A stretch of DNA of 64,000 bases from Alteromonas aquimaris (GTDB lineage: Bacteria; Pseudomonadota; Gammaproteobacteria; Enterobacterales; Alteromonadaceae), in the NCBI RefSeq assembly GCF_026183695.1, contig NZ_JAPFRD010000012.1, positions 1 to 64,000 of the forward strand. Direction: 5' to 3'. Of this stretch, positions 8,102 to 18,592 are shown one piece after another. Every line of letters begins with the position of its first letter. Position 1 is the stretch's first letter. The notes beneath the pieces are model-generated. The model saw only the letters and a list, made by a program, of their open reading frames with translations, was not told the DNA's origin and searched no databases. A program made the position numbers and the translations under genes.

Positions 8102-10333
8102 CTACTCGCCAGATCTCTCTTGTAGAAATGGCATTAGTTCAGCGAAGGGCATCGGTTTTGCAAATAAAAAGCCTTGGGCCTCATCACAGCCCAGTTTTAA
8201 CATATAACTGGCTTGTTCTCTCTTTTCCACACCCTCAGCAATTGTCAGTAAGCCCAGCTTATTACCTAAGGTCACGATAGTTTCAGCTATGACCGCACTT
8301 TTTCCAGGAGTAATATCATTAACAAAAGATCGATCAACCTTCAGTCGGTCCAAGGGTAATTTTTGCAAATAGCTCATTGACGAAAAACCTGTTCCAAAAT
8401 CATCTATAGCAATGGCCACTCCGTACTCTTTTAATGAGCGTAAGGCGTCGATAACTATTTGCGGTTCATCCATTACAACGCTTTCAGTAATTTCGAGCTC
8501 CAATCGACTCGGATCACACCCAAATCTTTCTATTACCGCTTTGACTTTATCAATAAACTGTTTATCTCTAAATTGTAGAATTGATATATTTACCGCGACA
8601 CGCAAGTGACCAAACCCGGCTTCATTAAGCGCCTTAATTCGCCGACATGACTCTTCTAATACCCAGTCTCCGATGTCTACGATAAGCCCGGAGTATTCAG
8701 CCAGAGGAACAAAAATAGCAGGCGAGATATAACCGCCCTCGTTATCGGGCCAACGCAACAACCCTTCCATTCCTACGACCTTTTCAGACACTAAATCAAC
8801 TTGAGGCTGAAACCAAAGTTCGAGCTTGCGGTCAGCGAAATCGTTGCGTAACCGTCTTATCATGCTTAACTGCCAGGTTGTTTTTTCTTCAATCTCTGGC
8901 GCAAAATACTCGAAATTTTCGGCAATGTTTTTCTTCGCCCGGTTTAACGCGATGTTAATCCGTTTGAGTACTTCAATACCGCTTTGACGTACTCTTCCCA
9001 GTTTATATAACCCGATAGTAATATTGATGGGAATGGTATGATCGCCGGCCCTAAAGGATGAACGAAAAACTTCATTTAAGCGTTCTGGACTTAAGACCTG
9101 TTCATCACCAATCAAACCAAATACATCCCCCCCAATTCGGCTCTTTTTCACTTTATCGTCAAATTCACTTTCAAGTCGTTGGGCAACCGCTTTTAAAAGT
9201 TCATTACCCGCTTCCTGTCCTAATCCGTCGTTAACATCAGAAAAGTGATTGATGTCCACTAATACTGCACATGCTCTTTCGCCCTCGTACAAGTGAGATT
9301 TGTCTAGCATGTTGATGAACTCATTGCGGTTAGGCAGACGTGTTAGCCAATCGCGGAACGCAGCATTTCTCAATTCATGAAATAAATAAACATTCTCATA
9401 ACCTACAGAGATGCTGGATAGAAATACTTCGAGCAATTGCTTATCGATCTTACTCAACTCACGACTCATATTCACGTAAACAGCCGCTTCAAAACCAGAA
9501 CTGTTGATGTAAAGAACGGAGCAGGATGGCTCAAAAATATGATTTTTCACTCGCAGGCAACGATTGACGTGTTCAATAATATCTTCGTTGTGTATTTCTG
9601 AAATAGGTTCGTTAATAAAACAAGCGAAATCGCCCGCCGCCCCTAATACATATACCCCATCATCGTCTCTATCTAACACTGAGCCGGCGCGGGCGCAGAC
9701 CAGCCCTTCGGCGTCCAATCCCATTAAAGAGCTGATTTGTGTTACTACGCCCTCACAAAACCCTTTAACTGAATGTTCTTCCAGCAAATTTGCTGCAGAG
9801 GAAATAATTTTCTGTAAGCCTAAGCGACTTTGGTTGATGGTTAAAATTTGCTGATAGGAACGTATAGACGAGATGATTGTGGTTAACAACTTACCCCGGG
9901 TAAGTTCGGTTTTAGTTTTGTAGTCGTTAATATCATAGGCTTTAATGATGTGCTCTTCAGGCGCATAACCGGGTTGGCCAGTGCGCAGAATAATGCGCGG
10001 TTCTGTTAGCTCCATTTCTTCTCTGAGAAATTTCACCACATGCAAACCAGCATCATCTGTTTCCATCACCACATCTAACAAAATAATGGCTATGTCACGG
10101 CTATACTCATGCAGAATCTCTTTAGCTTGTTCGGCTGAATAGGCATGCAGGAAATTCAGCTTTCTGTCATGAACAATTAAATCCGAAAGTGCGAGACGGG
10201 TTACGGTATGAATTTCCTCGTCATCATCGACAATTAGGATATTCCATACTTTATAGACCTTAGTATCAAGCTCGTTATGACTATCCTCATCCAGGAAAAC
10301 CAGCTCATCATTTTCGTAATCAGTTTGCGACAT
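8102..10333 (-). CDS. response regulator with DUF3369, degenerate GGDEF and EAL domains
   Basis: About 743 residues: receiver domain with phospho-acceptor Asp in IILLDVVM (about residue 87 from this start), a DUF3369 sensory region, GGDEF and EAL. The GGDEF site reads GGDVF and no RxxD I-site precedes it, so cyclase activity is unlikely. The EAL site reads EGL but keeps the metal and catalytic residues (NISILQF, EITESVV, DDFGTG, KVDRSF, GVEKRE), so cyclic-di-GMP phosphodiesterase activity is expected. No partner kinase is adjacent. Starts at GTG 10357, ATG 10351 and ATG 10333 are possible; the last has GAGGG upstream. Confidence 0.9.
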   Translation of the reverse strand: MSQTDYENDELVFLDEDSHNELDTKVYKVWNILIVDDDEEIHTVTRLALSDLIVHDRKLNFLHAYSAEQAKEILHEYSRDIAIILLDVVMETDDAGLHVVKFLREEMELTEPRIILRTGQPGYAPEEHIIKAYDINDYKTKTELTRGKLLTTIISSIRSYQQILTINQSRLGLQKIISSAANLLEEHSVKGFCEGVVTQISSLMGLDAEGLVCARAGSVLDRDDDGVYVLGAAGDFACFINEPISEIHNEDIIEHVNRCLRVKNHIFEPSCSVLYINSSGFEAAVYVNMSRELSKIDKQLLEVFLSSISVGYENVYLFHELRNAAFRDWLTRLPNRNEFINMLDKSHLYEGERACAVLVDINHFSDVNDGLGQEAGNELLKAVAQRLESEFDDKVKKSRIGGDVFGLIGDEQVLSPERLNEVFRSSFRAGDHTIPINITIGLYKLGRVRQSGIEVLKRINIALNRAKKNIAENFEYFAPEIEEKTTWQLSMIRRLRNDFADRKLELWFQPQVDLVSEKVVGMEGLLRWPDNEGGYISPAIFVPLAEYSGLIVDIGDWVLEESCRRIKALNEAGFGHLRVAVNISILQFRDKQFIDKVKAVIERFGCDPSRLELEITESVVMDEPQIVIDALRSLKEYGVAIAIDDFGTGFSSMSYLQKLPLDRLKVDRSFVNDITPGKSAVIAETIVTLGNKLGLLTIAEGVEKREQASYMLKLGCDEAQGFLFAKPMPFAELMPFLQERSGE

Positions 10334-10490
10334 CGTGTCTGAAACCCTCATTACCACTATTCATCCATCCTACTCTTATGGGAGGTAATTGCAAAATTTA
10401 TACTCCAGTGCGATAGTGTAAAGTATAAGCATCAGTGATGACCTGTTACGTTACTTTCCCGTTGGCCGACGTCGTTTCGTTGAAATAATT

Positions 10491-11387
10491 ATGAAGATTA
10501 TAAGCAGTCCCCAAACCTCAGCATTAAATCAGGTAACTACTGAAAAAATAGACAATTCAGTCGAAAAGGCAAGTAAACAAGAAGAATCTATCGTTTCTTC
10601 GACCAACAGTGTGCATGCAAAAATGACAAGTATGTTCGCCAAAGTAGGTATCAAACCTGCTCTGGTTATGCATGACATCAAGAGCCGCAAGTCGGTGGTA
10701 GAACGGCGCAGAGATATTTTAGCATCCAACAAGATCGCTAATTTACAAAGTATACTTAATGTTGCTTTGACTACCTCAGTAACAGAGTCGGAACAAGAGG
10801 ACTTGGATCCAGATTGGTTTTTTGCGTTTACCAATCTGGCCGAGAACATTTACTCCCCCACCATGCAGGAGCTTTGGGGACGTATTTTTGCTGCCGAAGT
10901 AGCAAAACCGGGTAGTTTTTCATTGCGAAGTCTTGAAACATTAAAAGTGTTAACCCAACGAGACGCGCGTTTGTTTACCCGAGCGGTTTCGATAGCAAGT
11001 AAACGGGCTGGGGATCCCGTTCCTCGAATATTGGTGGGTTACCATCAACGTAGAGGATTAAGTACTTTACTAAGAAAAGTGTATCCCCATCAGTTAAATT
11101 TATCAGCCCATGGTCTGTCCTATCCAGATTTACTTGCACTTGATGATATGAAGCTGATTTATGCCAGCGAAATCGAGAGCGGAGAGTTACATCCACACAA
11201 CACGGTACAGTGGCGCTGTGGCGCCAGCAGTTTTTCTATCACTGCAAAACGAAAAGGGGTGGCGCTAGTTTATTACAAATTTACCGCGGTGGGCGCTGAA
11301 TTGTCTAAATTAATTGCCAGACAGGAGCAAACGCATTACTTAGCAGCGGTGAAGCATCTGCTTACTCCCTTTTTCACCATCAAATAG
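10491..11387 (+). CDS. TIGR03899 family protein (DUF2806-like)
   Basis: A 298-residue soluble protein. The central block (DPDWFFAFTNLAENI, then LWGRIFAAEVAKPGSFS near residues 105-145) is typical of the TIGR03899/DUF2806 group found in Vibrio, Shewanella and Alteromonas, whose role is unknown. The first ~50 residues are polar and low-complexity. It is divergent from the EAL regulator and convergent with cysH. No catalytic motif is seen. Confidence 0.75.
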   Translation: MKIISSPQTSALNQVTTEKIDNSVEKASKQEESIVSSTNSVHAKMTSMFAKVGIKPALVMHDIKSRKSVVERRRDILASNKIANLQSILNVALTTSVTESEQEDLDPDWFFAFTNLAENIYSPTMQELWGRIFAAEVAKPGSFSLRSLETLKVLTQRDARLFTRAVSIASKRAGDPVPRILVGYHQRRGLSTLLRKVYPHQLNLSAHGLSYPDLLALDDMKLIYASEIESGELHPHNTVQWRCGASSFSITAKRKGVALVYYKFTAVGAELSKLIARQEQTHYLAAVKHLLTPFFTIK

Positions 11388-11410
11388 CCCCACGTCCTCA
11401 TTTCGCCGCT

Positions 11411-11437
11411 AAAAAAAGCGTAGCCCCTGGCGGGGGC
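11411..11437 (-). terminator. terminator of the cysJIH operon
   Basis: Read on the minus strand: GCCCC, a 5-base loop, GGGGC, TACGC and then a run of seven T. It starts 3 bases after the cysH stop. Confidence 0.7.
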
Positions 11438-11439
11438 AC

Positions 11440-12186
11440 CTAGATACCATCACCATATTCGTGCAAACCACATTCGCGTTTTAAGCCGAAGAAGCGGGTT
11501 TCTTGCTCTTCCATACCTTCCTCAATACTGCGCGTGGTATGCCAATCGCCAATTGAAACGTAACCCTCTTCCCATAGCGGATGATAAGGGAGCTGGTGCT
11601 CTTTAAGATAATAATGGAGATCTTTATTGCTCCAGTCGATCACGGGATACAACTTAAACTGACCATTGACCTTCTGTAATACGGGTAATTTTTCACGGGC
11701 GTCAGACTGGCTTCGCCGTAATCCAGCAAACCACGTCTTCGCTTCCAATTCAGCCAACGCTCGTTGCATAGGCTCGACTTTGTTCATTTGATTATACTGG
11801 TCAATGCCATCAAGACCTTGCTCCCATAATCTCCCGTAACGAGCCTCTTGCCAAGCAGCAGTCATAGAGGCTCTATACACTTTAAGATTCAGTTTTAAGC
11901 GCTCGGTTAGATGGTCAGCAAATGCATAGGTTTCGGGGAACAAATAACCAGTGTCCGTTAGTACCACAGGAATGTCAGGTTTCGCCTGCGTAAGTAAGTG
12001 CAACATTACCGCGGATTGTGCACCAAAGCTTGTAGAAAGCACATGATTAGAGGGCAGGTTTTCAAGCCCCCATTTCACTCTTTGTTGAGCCGACAAAGCC
12101 TCTAATTCCCGATTTATCTCTGTCAACTGCTGCGCAGAAGTATCCATAGATAAGGTAGACGCAGTCGCTAAATTCACGTTACTCAT
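11440..12186 (-). CDS. cysH: phosphoadenosine phosphosulfate (PAPS) reductase
   Basis: A 248-residue enzyme reducing PAPS to sulfite with thioredoxin. Visible signatures: [14 protein letters not shown] near residue 51 (PP-loop type fold), [11 protein letters not shown] near 77, and the C-terminal [11 protein letters not shown] with the single catalytic cysteine. There are no paired cysteines for an iron-sulfur cluster, so it is the PAPS (enterobacterial) type rather than the APS type. It overlaps cysI by 8 bases, as last gene of cysJ-cysI-cysH, and is followed by a terminator. Confidence 0.96.
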   Translation of the reverse strand: MSNVNLATASTLSMDTSAQQLTEINRELEALSAQQRVKWGLENLPSNHVLSTSFGAQSAVMLHLLTQAKPDIPVVLTDTGYLFPETYAFADHLTERLKLNLKVYRASMTAAWQEARYGRLWEQGLDGIDQYNQMNKVEPMQRALAELEAKTWFAGLRRSQSDAREKLPVLQKVNGQFKLYPVIDWSNKDLHYYLKEHQLPYHPLWEEGYVSIGDWHTTRSIEEGMEEQETRFFGLKRECGLHEYGDGI

Positions 12187-13897
12187 AGAAGTCTCTGGCT
12201 GAATCTACTACTGGTTTAATAATGTCTTTGCGAATAACAAAATCCCCGAAGGCTTCATTATGATTTCTTTCTTTTGACCAGCGGCCAATCAACTCATCAA
12301 GATTCAACATAATTTCCTGTTCGCTGATATTTTCCCGATACATTCTGGGAATACGTGTACCTTCTCTATTACCACCTAAATGCAAATTGTATTTACCAGG
12401 ACCTTTACCCACCAGTCCTACTTCGGCCAGCATGGCCCGGCCACATCCGTTAGGACAGCCAGTTACGCGGAAAATAATACTGTCATCCGCCAAATTATGC
12501 TTAGCCAATAACCCCTCAAGTTCAGTTACCGCATCGGGTAAGTAGCGCTCAGCTTCGGCCATAGCTAGCGGACAAGTGGGTAAAGACACACATGCCATGG
12601 AATCTTTGCGCTGCAACGATGTATCTGGCTGAATTAGTCCATACTGCGTAGCAAGCGCTTCAATGGTTTCTTTTTGATCTTCAGGTACCCCGGCAATGAT
12701 AAGATTTTGATTCGCTGTCAGACGAAAGTCGCCCTGATGCACTTTGGCTATCTCGGCACAACCGGTTTTTAGCGGTTTACCTGGGAAATCCAGAATACGC
12801 CCATTTTCTATAAACACGGTGAGATGAAACTTACCATCGATACCTTTAACCCAACCAAAGCGGTCGCCGCGTCCAGTGAATTCATATGGACGGCTCTCTG
12901 CGAATGTGACCCCCGCACGTTTTTCCACCTCAGCTTTAAAGGTTTCAACCCCTACTCTTTCAAGGGTGTACTTGGTTTTGGCGTTCTTGCGATTCACTCT
13001 ATTTCCCCAGTCTCGCTGGGTAGTTACCACCGCTTCAGCAACCGCCAAAGTATCCGCTAACGCTATAAACCCAAAGTCATCCGCCTTACGGGGAAATGTC
13101 GTGGTATCCCCATGAGTCATGGCCAAACCACCACCTACTAATACATTAAAACCTACCAGCTGGCCATTTTCAGCAATCGCAACAAAATTAAGATCGTTGG
13201 CATGCACGTCAACATCATTTTGCGGGGGAATGACTACGGTAGTCTTAAATTTTCGTGGCAAGTAGGTCTCACCTAAAATAGGTTCGACCTCTTCTTCTGT
13301 CGTTTCAACCTTTTCGCCGTCCAGCCAGATTTCAGCGTAAGCACGAGTCTTAGGTAACAGATGTTCACTGATTTTTGCAGCCCATTCCCACGCTTGTTGA
13401 TGGATCTCAGATTCAACAGGATTGGAGGTACACAATACATTACGATTAACATCACCCGCAGTCGCTATCGAATCGATACCCGTTTTGTTCAGCGTCTGAT
13501 GCATCAGTTTTATGTCCGGTTTTAACACACCGTGAAACTGGAAGGTTTGACGTGTGGTTAAACGAATGCTGCCGTAAAGGGAATGATCTTCCGCAAACTT
13601 ATCAATTACCAGCCATTGCTCTGGTGTGATCACCCCACCAGGTAAACGGGCACGCAACATGACGTTATGCAATGGCTCTAATTTTTGCTTGGCACGCTCC
13701 GATCGTATATCGCGATCATCCTGTTGGTACATGCCATGAAAGCGGATCAGCTGGAAGTTGTCCCCTGTGAAGCCTCCAGTAAGGTCGTCTTTGAGATCTT
13801 GTTCGATAGTGCCACGAAGGTGACGGCTTTCGCGTTTCAATCGCTCGTTATCGGACAATTCGCCTTCAACCACAAATGGAGATTTTTCATTACTCAT
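12179..13897 (-). CDS. cysI: sulfite reductase (NADPH) hemoprotein beta-component
   Basis: A 572-residue siroheme/4Fe-4S protein that reduces sulfite to sulfide with electrons from CysJ. The cluster cysteines are in [11 protein letters not shown] and [10 protein letters not shown] towards the C-terminus, as in E. coli CysI. Its ATG shares one base with the cysJ stop codon and its end overlaps cysH, pointing to coupled translation. Confidence 0.97.
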   Translation of the reverse strand: MSNEKSPFVVEGELSDNERLKRESRHLRGTIEQDLKDDLTGGFTGDNFQLIRFHGMYQQDDRDIRSERAKQKLEPLHNVMLRARLPGGVITPEQWLVIDKFAEDHSLYGSIRLTTRQTFQFHGVLKPDIKLMHQTLNKTGIDSIATAGDVNRNVLCTSNPVESEIHQQAWEWAAKISEHLLPKTRAYAEIWLDGEKVETTEEEVEPILGETYLPRKFKTTVVIPPQNDVDVHANDLNFVAIAENGQLVGFNVLVGGGLAMTHGDTTTFPRKADDFGFIALADTLAVAEAVVTTQRDWGNRVNRKNAKTKYTLERVGVETFKAEVEKRAGVTFAESRPYEFTGRGDRFGWVKGIDGKFHLTVFIENGRILDFPGKPLKTGCAEIAKVHQGDFRLTANQNLIIAGVPEDQKETIEALATQYGLIQPDTSLQRKDSMACVSLPTCPLAMAEAERYLPDAVTELEGLLAKHNLADDSIIFRVTGCPNGCGRAMLAEVGLVGKGPGKYNLHLGGNREGTRIPRMYRENISEQEIMLNLDELIGRWSKERNHNEAFGDFVIRKDIIKPVVDSARDFYE

Positions 13898-15708
13898 TAG
13901 TAGACATCCTTCTGATATCGTTTTGCTTTACGCAATGCTAATACATACTCTTTTGCTTCCTGCTCAGTCTTGTCACCAAACTTTTCGACAATATGAAGTA
14001 ACGCACCTTCAACATCTTTCGCCATGTGCATGGCATCACCACACACATAAAAGTGGGCGCCGGCTTCAAGCCAGTCGAACACTTCTTTTCCGTGTTCCAT
14101 CAAACGATGTTGGACGTATATTTTTTCTTTCTGATCACGAGAAAACGCCAGGGTAATGTTAGTAAGTAAGCCTGACTTTTTATAGCCCTGCCATTCAACC
14201 TGATAAAGAAAATCCTGGGTAAAATGAGGATTACCAAAAAACAACCAGTTTTTGCCTGTCGCGCCTCGGGCATCTCTTTCTTGCATAAAAGCCCTGAACG
14301 GTGCAATGCCGGTGCCCGGCCCTACCATAATGATTGGAGTGTCATCGCTCTGGGGAAGGTTAAAGTGGTTGTTTTTTTCAATAAACACCTTAACCTCTTG
14401 ACCTTCTTCTACACGCTCACTTAAAAACCCCGATGCTCCGCCCTGATGACGCTGCCCGAAGGCCATATAGTCAACATGCCCTACGGTTAAGTGTACTTCA
14501 TCCTCGACTTCAGCCTGGCTCGACGCGATAGAATACAGACGCGGTGATAGTGGACGCAGCGCATCCACGAGTTGTTGTGCCTCGATCTTCCCTGGATGTT
14601 CTCTTACTATATCGATAAGTTGACGTTCTGATAGGTAGGTTCTAAATGTAGCCCTTTCCTCCATTAAGGACTGCAGCGCTGACGATTTAATATAGTCTTG
14701 ATAAGCATTGACAAAACCGGGATAACTTAACGTTAACTCTAGCTTTTCCGACAATGCTTGTCTTAAGGTCATCGAGTCTCCTTTGACTGTCACCTGACTT
14801 TCTCCGTCTAATGACAATAAGGAAACAAACTCATCAACTAAAGCCGGGGCATTAGTAAACCATACTCCCAAAGCATCGCCAGGCTCATACGTCAGCCCAG
14901 AATCTTCAAGGCTGATCTCAACATGACGAATATCTTTAACTGAATCTCTACCTGTTATTTTAATAGACTCAATTAAGCTCGCTGAAAACGGATGATGCTT
15001 GTTATATTGGGAGGCCACCGCGGAAGCTGGGACGGCTGCCGTTGCCGCTGCGGTGGGTTGCGCCGCGTCAACCAGCTCTTCTTTAAGAGAGGCGATTAAC
15101 TTTTCCGACCAGCTAGTTGCTTGTTGTTCGTAGTCAACATCACAATCAGCACGGGCGCATATGGCTTTCGCCCCCAATGCTGCTAAGCGGCTGTCAAAAT
15201 CTTTTCCCGTCTGACAAAAAAATTCATAACTGCTATCGCCTAAACTCAACACCGCATACTTAAGTGAAGGTAGTTTAGGTGCTTTTTTCCCGCCAAGAAA
15301 TTCATGCAACTCCATGGCGTCATCAGGTGCATCACCTTCCCCGTGTGTACTTACAAATACCACTAAGTGGGTTTCATTTTTTAGCTGGCGAGGCTTGAAA
15401 TCGGCCATACTGACTAATTTATTATGGTAATTCGCAGCGTCAGCTTTCGCCTTGAACTGTTGGGCCAACGCCTTTGCATTACCGGTTTGGGAGCCATACA
15501 GAATAGTAAGTGATGGTGCTGCAAAAGAGGAAGCCGCGGTTGCTCCGCCAGTTAGCGGAGTACCAGACGCAGCCAGGCCGGCCATATAACCACTCACCCA
15601 GGTAAGCTGCTGAGAATTAAGCCCAGAAATAGCCTGGGTAATCGCATTAAATTGTTGCTCATTTAAGAGAGACGGCAGTACTGCCTTATTTACTGAATTG
15701 TCTGACAT
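13897..15708 (-). CDS. cysJ: sulfite reductase (NADPH) flavoprotein alpha-component
   Basis: The flavin subunit of sulfite reductase, about 603 residues. A flavodoxin-like FMN domain comes first ([16 protein letters not shown] near residue 64; [12 protein letters not shown]), then an Ala-rich linker and the FAD/NADPH reductase half ([28 protein letters not shown]), ending in KDVY as in the family. The ATG at 15708 (MSDNS) aligns with the E. coli start better than 15735. It is first in the cysJIH operon. Confidence 0.96.
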   Translation of the reverse strand: MSDNSVNKAVLPSLLNEQQFNAITQAISGLNSQQLTWVSGYMAGLAASGTPLTGGATAASSFAAPSLTILYGSQTGNAKALAQQFKAKADAANYHNKLVSMADFKPRQLKNETHLVVFVSTHGEGDAPDDAMELHEFLGGKKAPKLPSLKYAVLSLGDSSYEFFCQTGKDFDSRLAALGAKAICARADCDVDYEQQATSWSEKLIASLKEELVDAAQPTAAATAAVPASAVASQYNKHHPFSASLIESIKITGRDSVKDIRHVEISLEDSGLTYEPGDALGVWFTNAPALVDEFVSLLSLDGESQVTVKGDSMTLRQALSEKLELTLSYPGFVNAYQDYIKSSALQSLMEERATFRTYLSERQLIDIVREHPGKIEAQQLVDALRPLSPRLYSIASSQAEVEDEVHLTVGHVDYMAFGQRHQGGASGFLSERVEEGQEVKVFIEKNNHFNLPQSDDTPIIMVGPGTGIAPFRAFMQERDARGATGKNWLFFGNPHFTQDFLYQVEWQGYKKSGLLTNITLAFSRDQKEKIYVQHRLMEHGKEVFDWLEAGAHFYVCGDAMHMAKDVEGALLHIVEKFGDKTEQEAKEYVLALRKAKRYQKDVY

Positions 15709-16093
15709 AACTCGAAAGCCTTGAACTAATGGCATAAGGCTAACGAGTTTATCTAAATAGAGAAAAGAATAAATCTAACTTTTTAATAACCTAAAGTGAT
15801 TAAAAAAGAGGATCGGACTGATCTGCCATCAAAAGTACTCAGCCAAGGCACTGTGATTTACTCTTCATAAACCCCAGAGGGAACGTTAGGAAGAGAGAAA
15901 TTGCACCTAGTTAATATGACTTGAAAGGGGGAGCAAGCCCCCCGCCGTTATAGGATGAAAGAATTCACTCAGGTAGTATTAAGTCAATTTAACTGGCTAT
16001 ATCCATGAATTTTACTTATCGCCAGCGCGCATTAATTAGCTAAAATCTTCCACTCTTAAACTTAAAAACACGTTTACGGGTTTTAGTATTTTT
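15709..16093. other. spacer upstream of cysJ
   Basis: 385 bases with no credible gene. It must hold the cysJIH promoter. A short GC-rich hairpin (GGGGG-A-GC-AA-GC-CCCCC) lies at 15927-15943. I could not recognise a CysB site by eye. Confidence 0.4.
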
Positions 16094-16858
16094 TTAAAAA
16101 TGGATCTCTAGGCCAGCGAATGCGCCGTCATATTCCAAATCGGCATACACATTATCTAGATCTTCGATATCAATATTGACGCGTCGATAACCGACCTGCA
16201 CCGTCATATCGACCGCTAAACTGTCAATAAACGCATAGGTTACTGCAACCTGAAAGTCACTGAGCTTATGGTCATCAATACTTAAATAAGAGCCCTCTGC
16301 GTACGCTGCAAGACCGGTAAACGGTAAACCTACTTGTACTCGTGAATACACCATAGGCACCACTCCGCTGAACTCTCGGCTGCCTTCAACTGCACTTTCT
16401 TCCTCTGCGGCGATGGGGCTAACGGTAAGCATTCCATCCACGTACTTGCCATTTAAACCTACATCGAAGCTAACTAAGTCATTATCAAATAATTCATAAT
16501 AAAGAATGAAATCAGTGGTCGTGATATCAGAGAGAGTGGAAACCCCCGTTTCTGCTAAATAGGTCGTTCCGTTAAACGTAAAGTCGCTTTGCAGTGTCGT
16601 TTTCCCTTGGCTATCTAAAGAAGTATGATTTACTTTGAGGTTAGGAATAAGAGGTAACGGGTGCTCTACAGCAACATAAAATGCGGTGTTTGTTTCATCA
16701 TCGAAGTTGAAATTTGCCAATGAATTGGTATCAGCAAAGCTACCAGACGTATCTGTTTGCCAGCCTTGACCACCTACATAAAGTCCAGCTACCGTATCAG
16801 CCATAACTGGCGCAGAAAGTAAGGTAGCAAGTGAAGCGGTGAGTAAAGCTTTTTTCAT
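16094..16858 (-). CDS. TIGR04219 family outer-membrane beta-barrel protein
   Basis: A 254-residue protein with a clear signal peptide (cleavage after PVMA, about residue 20) and alternating hydrophobic strands ending in an aromatic residue (C-terminal LEIHF), as expected for a small outer-membrane barrel. The pattern GLYVGGQGWQ at the start and the strand organisation match TIGR04219, a barrel family common in Alteromonadales and Vibrio with no known function. It follows the DUF2333 gene by 4 bases, so the two are probably cotranscribed. Confidence 0.85.
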   Translation of the reverse strand: MKKALLTASLATLLSAPVMADTVAGLYVGGQGWQTDTSGSFADTNSLANFNFDDETNTAFYVAVEHPLPLIPNLKVNHTSLDSQGKTTLQSDFTFNGTTYLAETGVSTLSDITTTDFILYYELFDNDLVSFDVGLNGKYVDGMLTVSPIAAEEESAVEGSREFSGVVPMVYSRVQVGLPFTGLAAYAEGSYLSIDDHKLSDFQVAVTYAFIDSLAVDMTVQVGYRRVNIDIEDLDNVYADLEYDGAFAGLEIHF

Positions 16859-16862
16859 TAAG

Positions 16863-17852
16863 TTATCCTTGGTTAAGTAGTTCTGATAATTCTATCAGGG
16901 CTGCATTCGCTCTTGAAATATAATTTGCCATAACTAAGGAGTGATTTGCTAACATCCCAAAACCGCCACCATTTAGTATCATGGGGCTCCAGACTGTCTG
17001 TTGGGTTGCTTCCAGTTCACGAATAATCTGACGTAAACTAACTAATGCATTTTTATTTTCTAAAATATCAGCAAATTCAATTTCGACGGCTTTCAAAAAA
17101 TGCAGCAATGCCCACGTTGCTCCTCTGGCTTCATGGAAATTATCATCTAGCTTCCACCAGCTGGTTTTCGTTTTCTTCTCACCCACCGTAGTTGATTGGC
17201 GGGCTTTTTTATCACCGGCCAGATCAGTGTTGTAACGTGACGTTTCCACGCTTGCGCTTAGCCGTTGCGACAGGCTACCCATGCGTTTTTCGACTTGCTT
17301 AAGCCACTCACGCAGGTTATCTGCGCGGGTATAAAATTGATGATCGCCAGATTCGTTTTTTACTAATTCGCGGCGATAGGATTTGATAAGATTAATAGCC
17401 GCTTGGTATTCCGATTCTGCGGAGGGGAACATCCAACTCCGACTATCAATATTGAACTTTGGTTGAGCCTTCACTAAAAAAGAGTTTTCCAAGGACTGGG
17501 ATTGTGAGCGACTGAAATCTTTGCGCATGGATAACGCCAGATCTCTTACCATTTCCAACACTCCAAATTCCCATGCAGGCATATTATCGAGCAGAAGTCC
17601 GGGCGGCATCACATCGTTCGCCAGATACCCCCCTGGTTTTTTCATCAAGGTCTCTGAAACCGTGATCATTGTGGTAGTCATCGTATAGCCGGCTATACGA
17701 CTGTGGGAAGGTTCGCTAGCTTGCGCACGCGTATTGGCTCGCACATCAAAAATATCCGGTTGTATACTCCAATACCAACCGACAAGCCAAAAAATAACAA
17801 ATAGAACAGCAATGGTAATTGCGATAGATTTAGCCGTTAAATACTGTTTCAT
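16863..17852 (-). CDS. DUF2333 family membrane-anchored protein
   Basis: A 329-residue protein with one N-terminal membrane segment (about residues 9-29) and a large, probably periplasmic, helical region. The PGGYLANDVMPPG motif near residue 72 and the NMPAWEFGVLEMVRDL segment are typical of DUF2333, a proteobacterial family of unknown role. It precedes the barrel gene in the same operon, suggesting a shared envelope function (inference). Confidence 0.85.
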   Translation of the reverse strand: MKQYLTAKSIAITIAVLFVIFWLVGWYWSIQPDIFDVRANTRAQASEPSHSRIAGYTMTTTMITVSETLMKKPGGYLANDVMPPGLLLDNMPAWEFGVLEMVRDLALSMRKDFSRSQSQSLENSFLVKAQPKFNIDSRSWMFPSAESEYQAAINLIKSYRRELVKNESGDHQFYTRADNLREWLKQVEKRMGSLSQRLSASVETSRYNTDLAGDKKARQSTTVGEKKTKTSWWKLDDNFHEARGATWALLHFLKAVEIEFADILENKNALVSLRQIIRELEATQQTVWSPMILNGGGFGMLANHSLVMANYISRANAALIELSELLNQG

Positions 17853-17998
17853 AGCAATTTATTCTTCCCTTGATAGCAGAGATTTGCATGGGCAGTATGC
17901 AAATCATTCATGAACAGTTTTACGTGGCGAAGGATAAATTGTTCACCACCCAGTGATTCCTACTTATCTTTCGTAAAAGGTTATTGGTTGCGAGTGTA

Positions 17999-18331
17999 TC
18001 AGGATACAGCATGCCGTGGAGTATCTTTACGCATTAAATAGATAATGGCTGCAATTAATAATACTGGCCAAAAAGCGCTGACCCCCATGGCGAACAACGC
18101 AACCGCCGCGGCACCTATGCCAATCACTATCGCCCCAATAACACTTACCGCGATGATAAATCCAATAATACCAAAAACTAACCCCATCGCAGCCACAGCT
18201 AACACACTCTCAAAGGGTGAAACAATTTCATCGCCCACTATGATATTCATTCCCCACCAGCTATTTGCCACGTCACCCAGGCAATAGGCCAGAGTGATTG
18301 CAATGATCATGGCTATAAAGAAGCTTTTCAT
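17999..18331 (-). CDS. small multi-pass membrane protein of the psp operon
   Basis: A 110-residue hydrophobic protein with about three membrane segments (residues 4-20, 37-62, 70-98) and a short polar tail (RKDTPRHAVS). Its ATG overlaps the pspC stop by 4 bases (ATGA), so the longer frame reaching to 18430 is wrong. It takes the place where other psp operons carry pspD or pspG, but I see no clear similarity to either. Position and coupling imply a role in the phage-shock envelope-stress response. Function unassigned. Confidence 0.75.
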   Translation of the reverse strand: MKSFFIAMIIAITLAYCLGDVANSWWGMNIIVGDEIVSPFESVLAVAAMGLVFGIIGFIIAVSVIGAIVIGIGAAAVALFAMGVSAFWPVLLIAAIIYLMRKDTPRHAVS

Positions 18332-18534
18332 AATTCTCTCCTTGGCAGTAATACTACGGCAGCGATATAGGCAATGACAGAAATGCCTGGCATAAAGAAT
18401 AGTGAGGCCACTGCAGCGGCTCGTACCCAAACAGTATCAACCTCGAAATAGCGAGCAACGCCCGCACATACACCTGAAATGACTGCATTATGCATTTGTC
18501 TGTATACACGTTTATGATTCGAAACAGTTTTCAT
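18328..18534 (-). CDS. pspC: phage shock protein C (short PspC-domain protein)
   Basis: A 68-residue protein that is almost only a PspC domain: ISGVCAGVARYFEVDTVWVR around residues 19-38, then one membrane helix. E. coli PspC is about 119 residues, so this is a minimal form lacking the cytoplasmic tail. In the classical system PspB and PspC sense inner-membrane stress and recruit PspA; no pspB is present between pspA and pspC here. It is 58 bases after pspA. Confidence 0.9.
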   Translation of the reverse strand: MKTVSNHKRVYRQMHNAVISGVCAGVARYFEVDTVWVRAAAVASLFFMPGISVIAYIAAVVLLPRREL

Positions 18535-18562
18535 AATTTTACCCCTACAAAATCCAATTGAT

Positions 18563-18578
18563 GCCCGCAGACGCGGGC
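18563..18578 (-). other. GC-rich hairpin between pspA and pspC
   Basis: GCCCGC-AGAC-GCGGGC, a perfect 6-base stem with a 4-base loop and no T-run. It may stabilise the abundant pspA message or partly uncouple pspC from it; this is inference. Confidence 0.5.
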
Positions 18579-18592
18579 GTACGGCTCACGCT

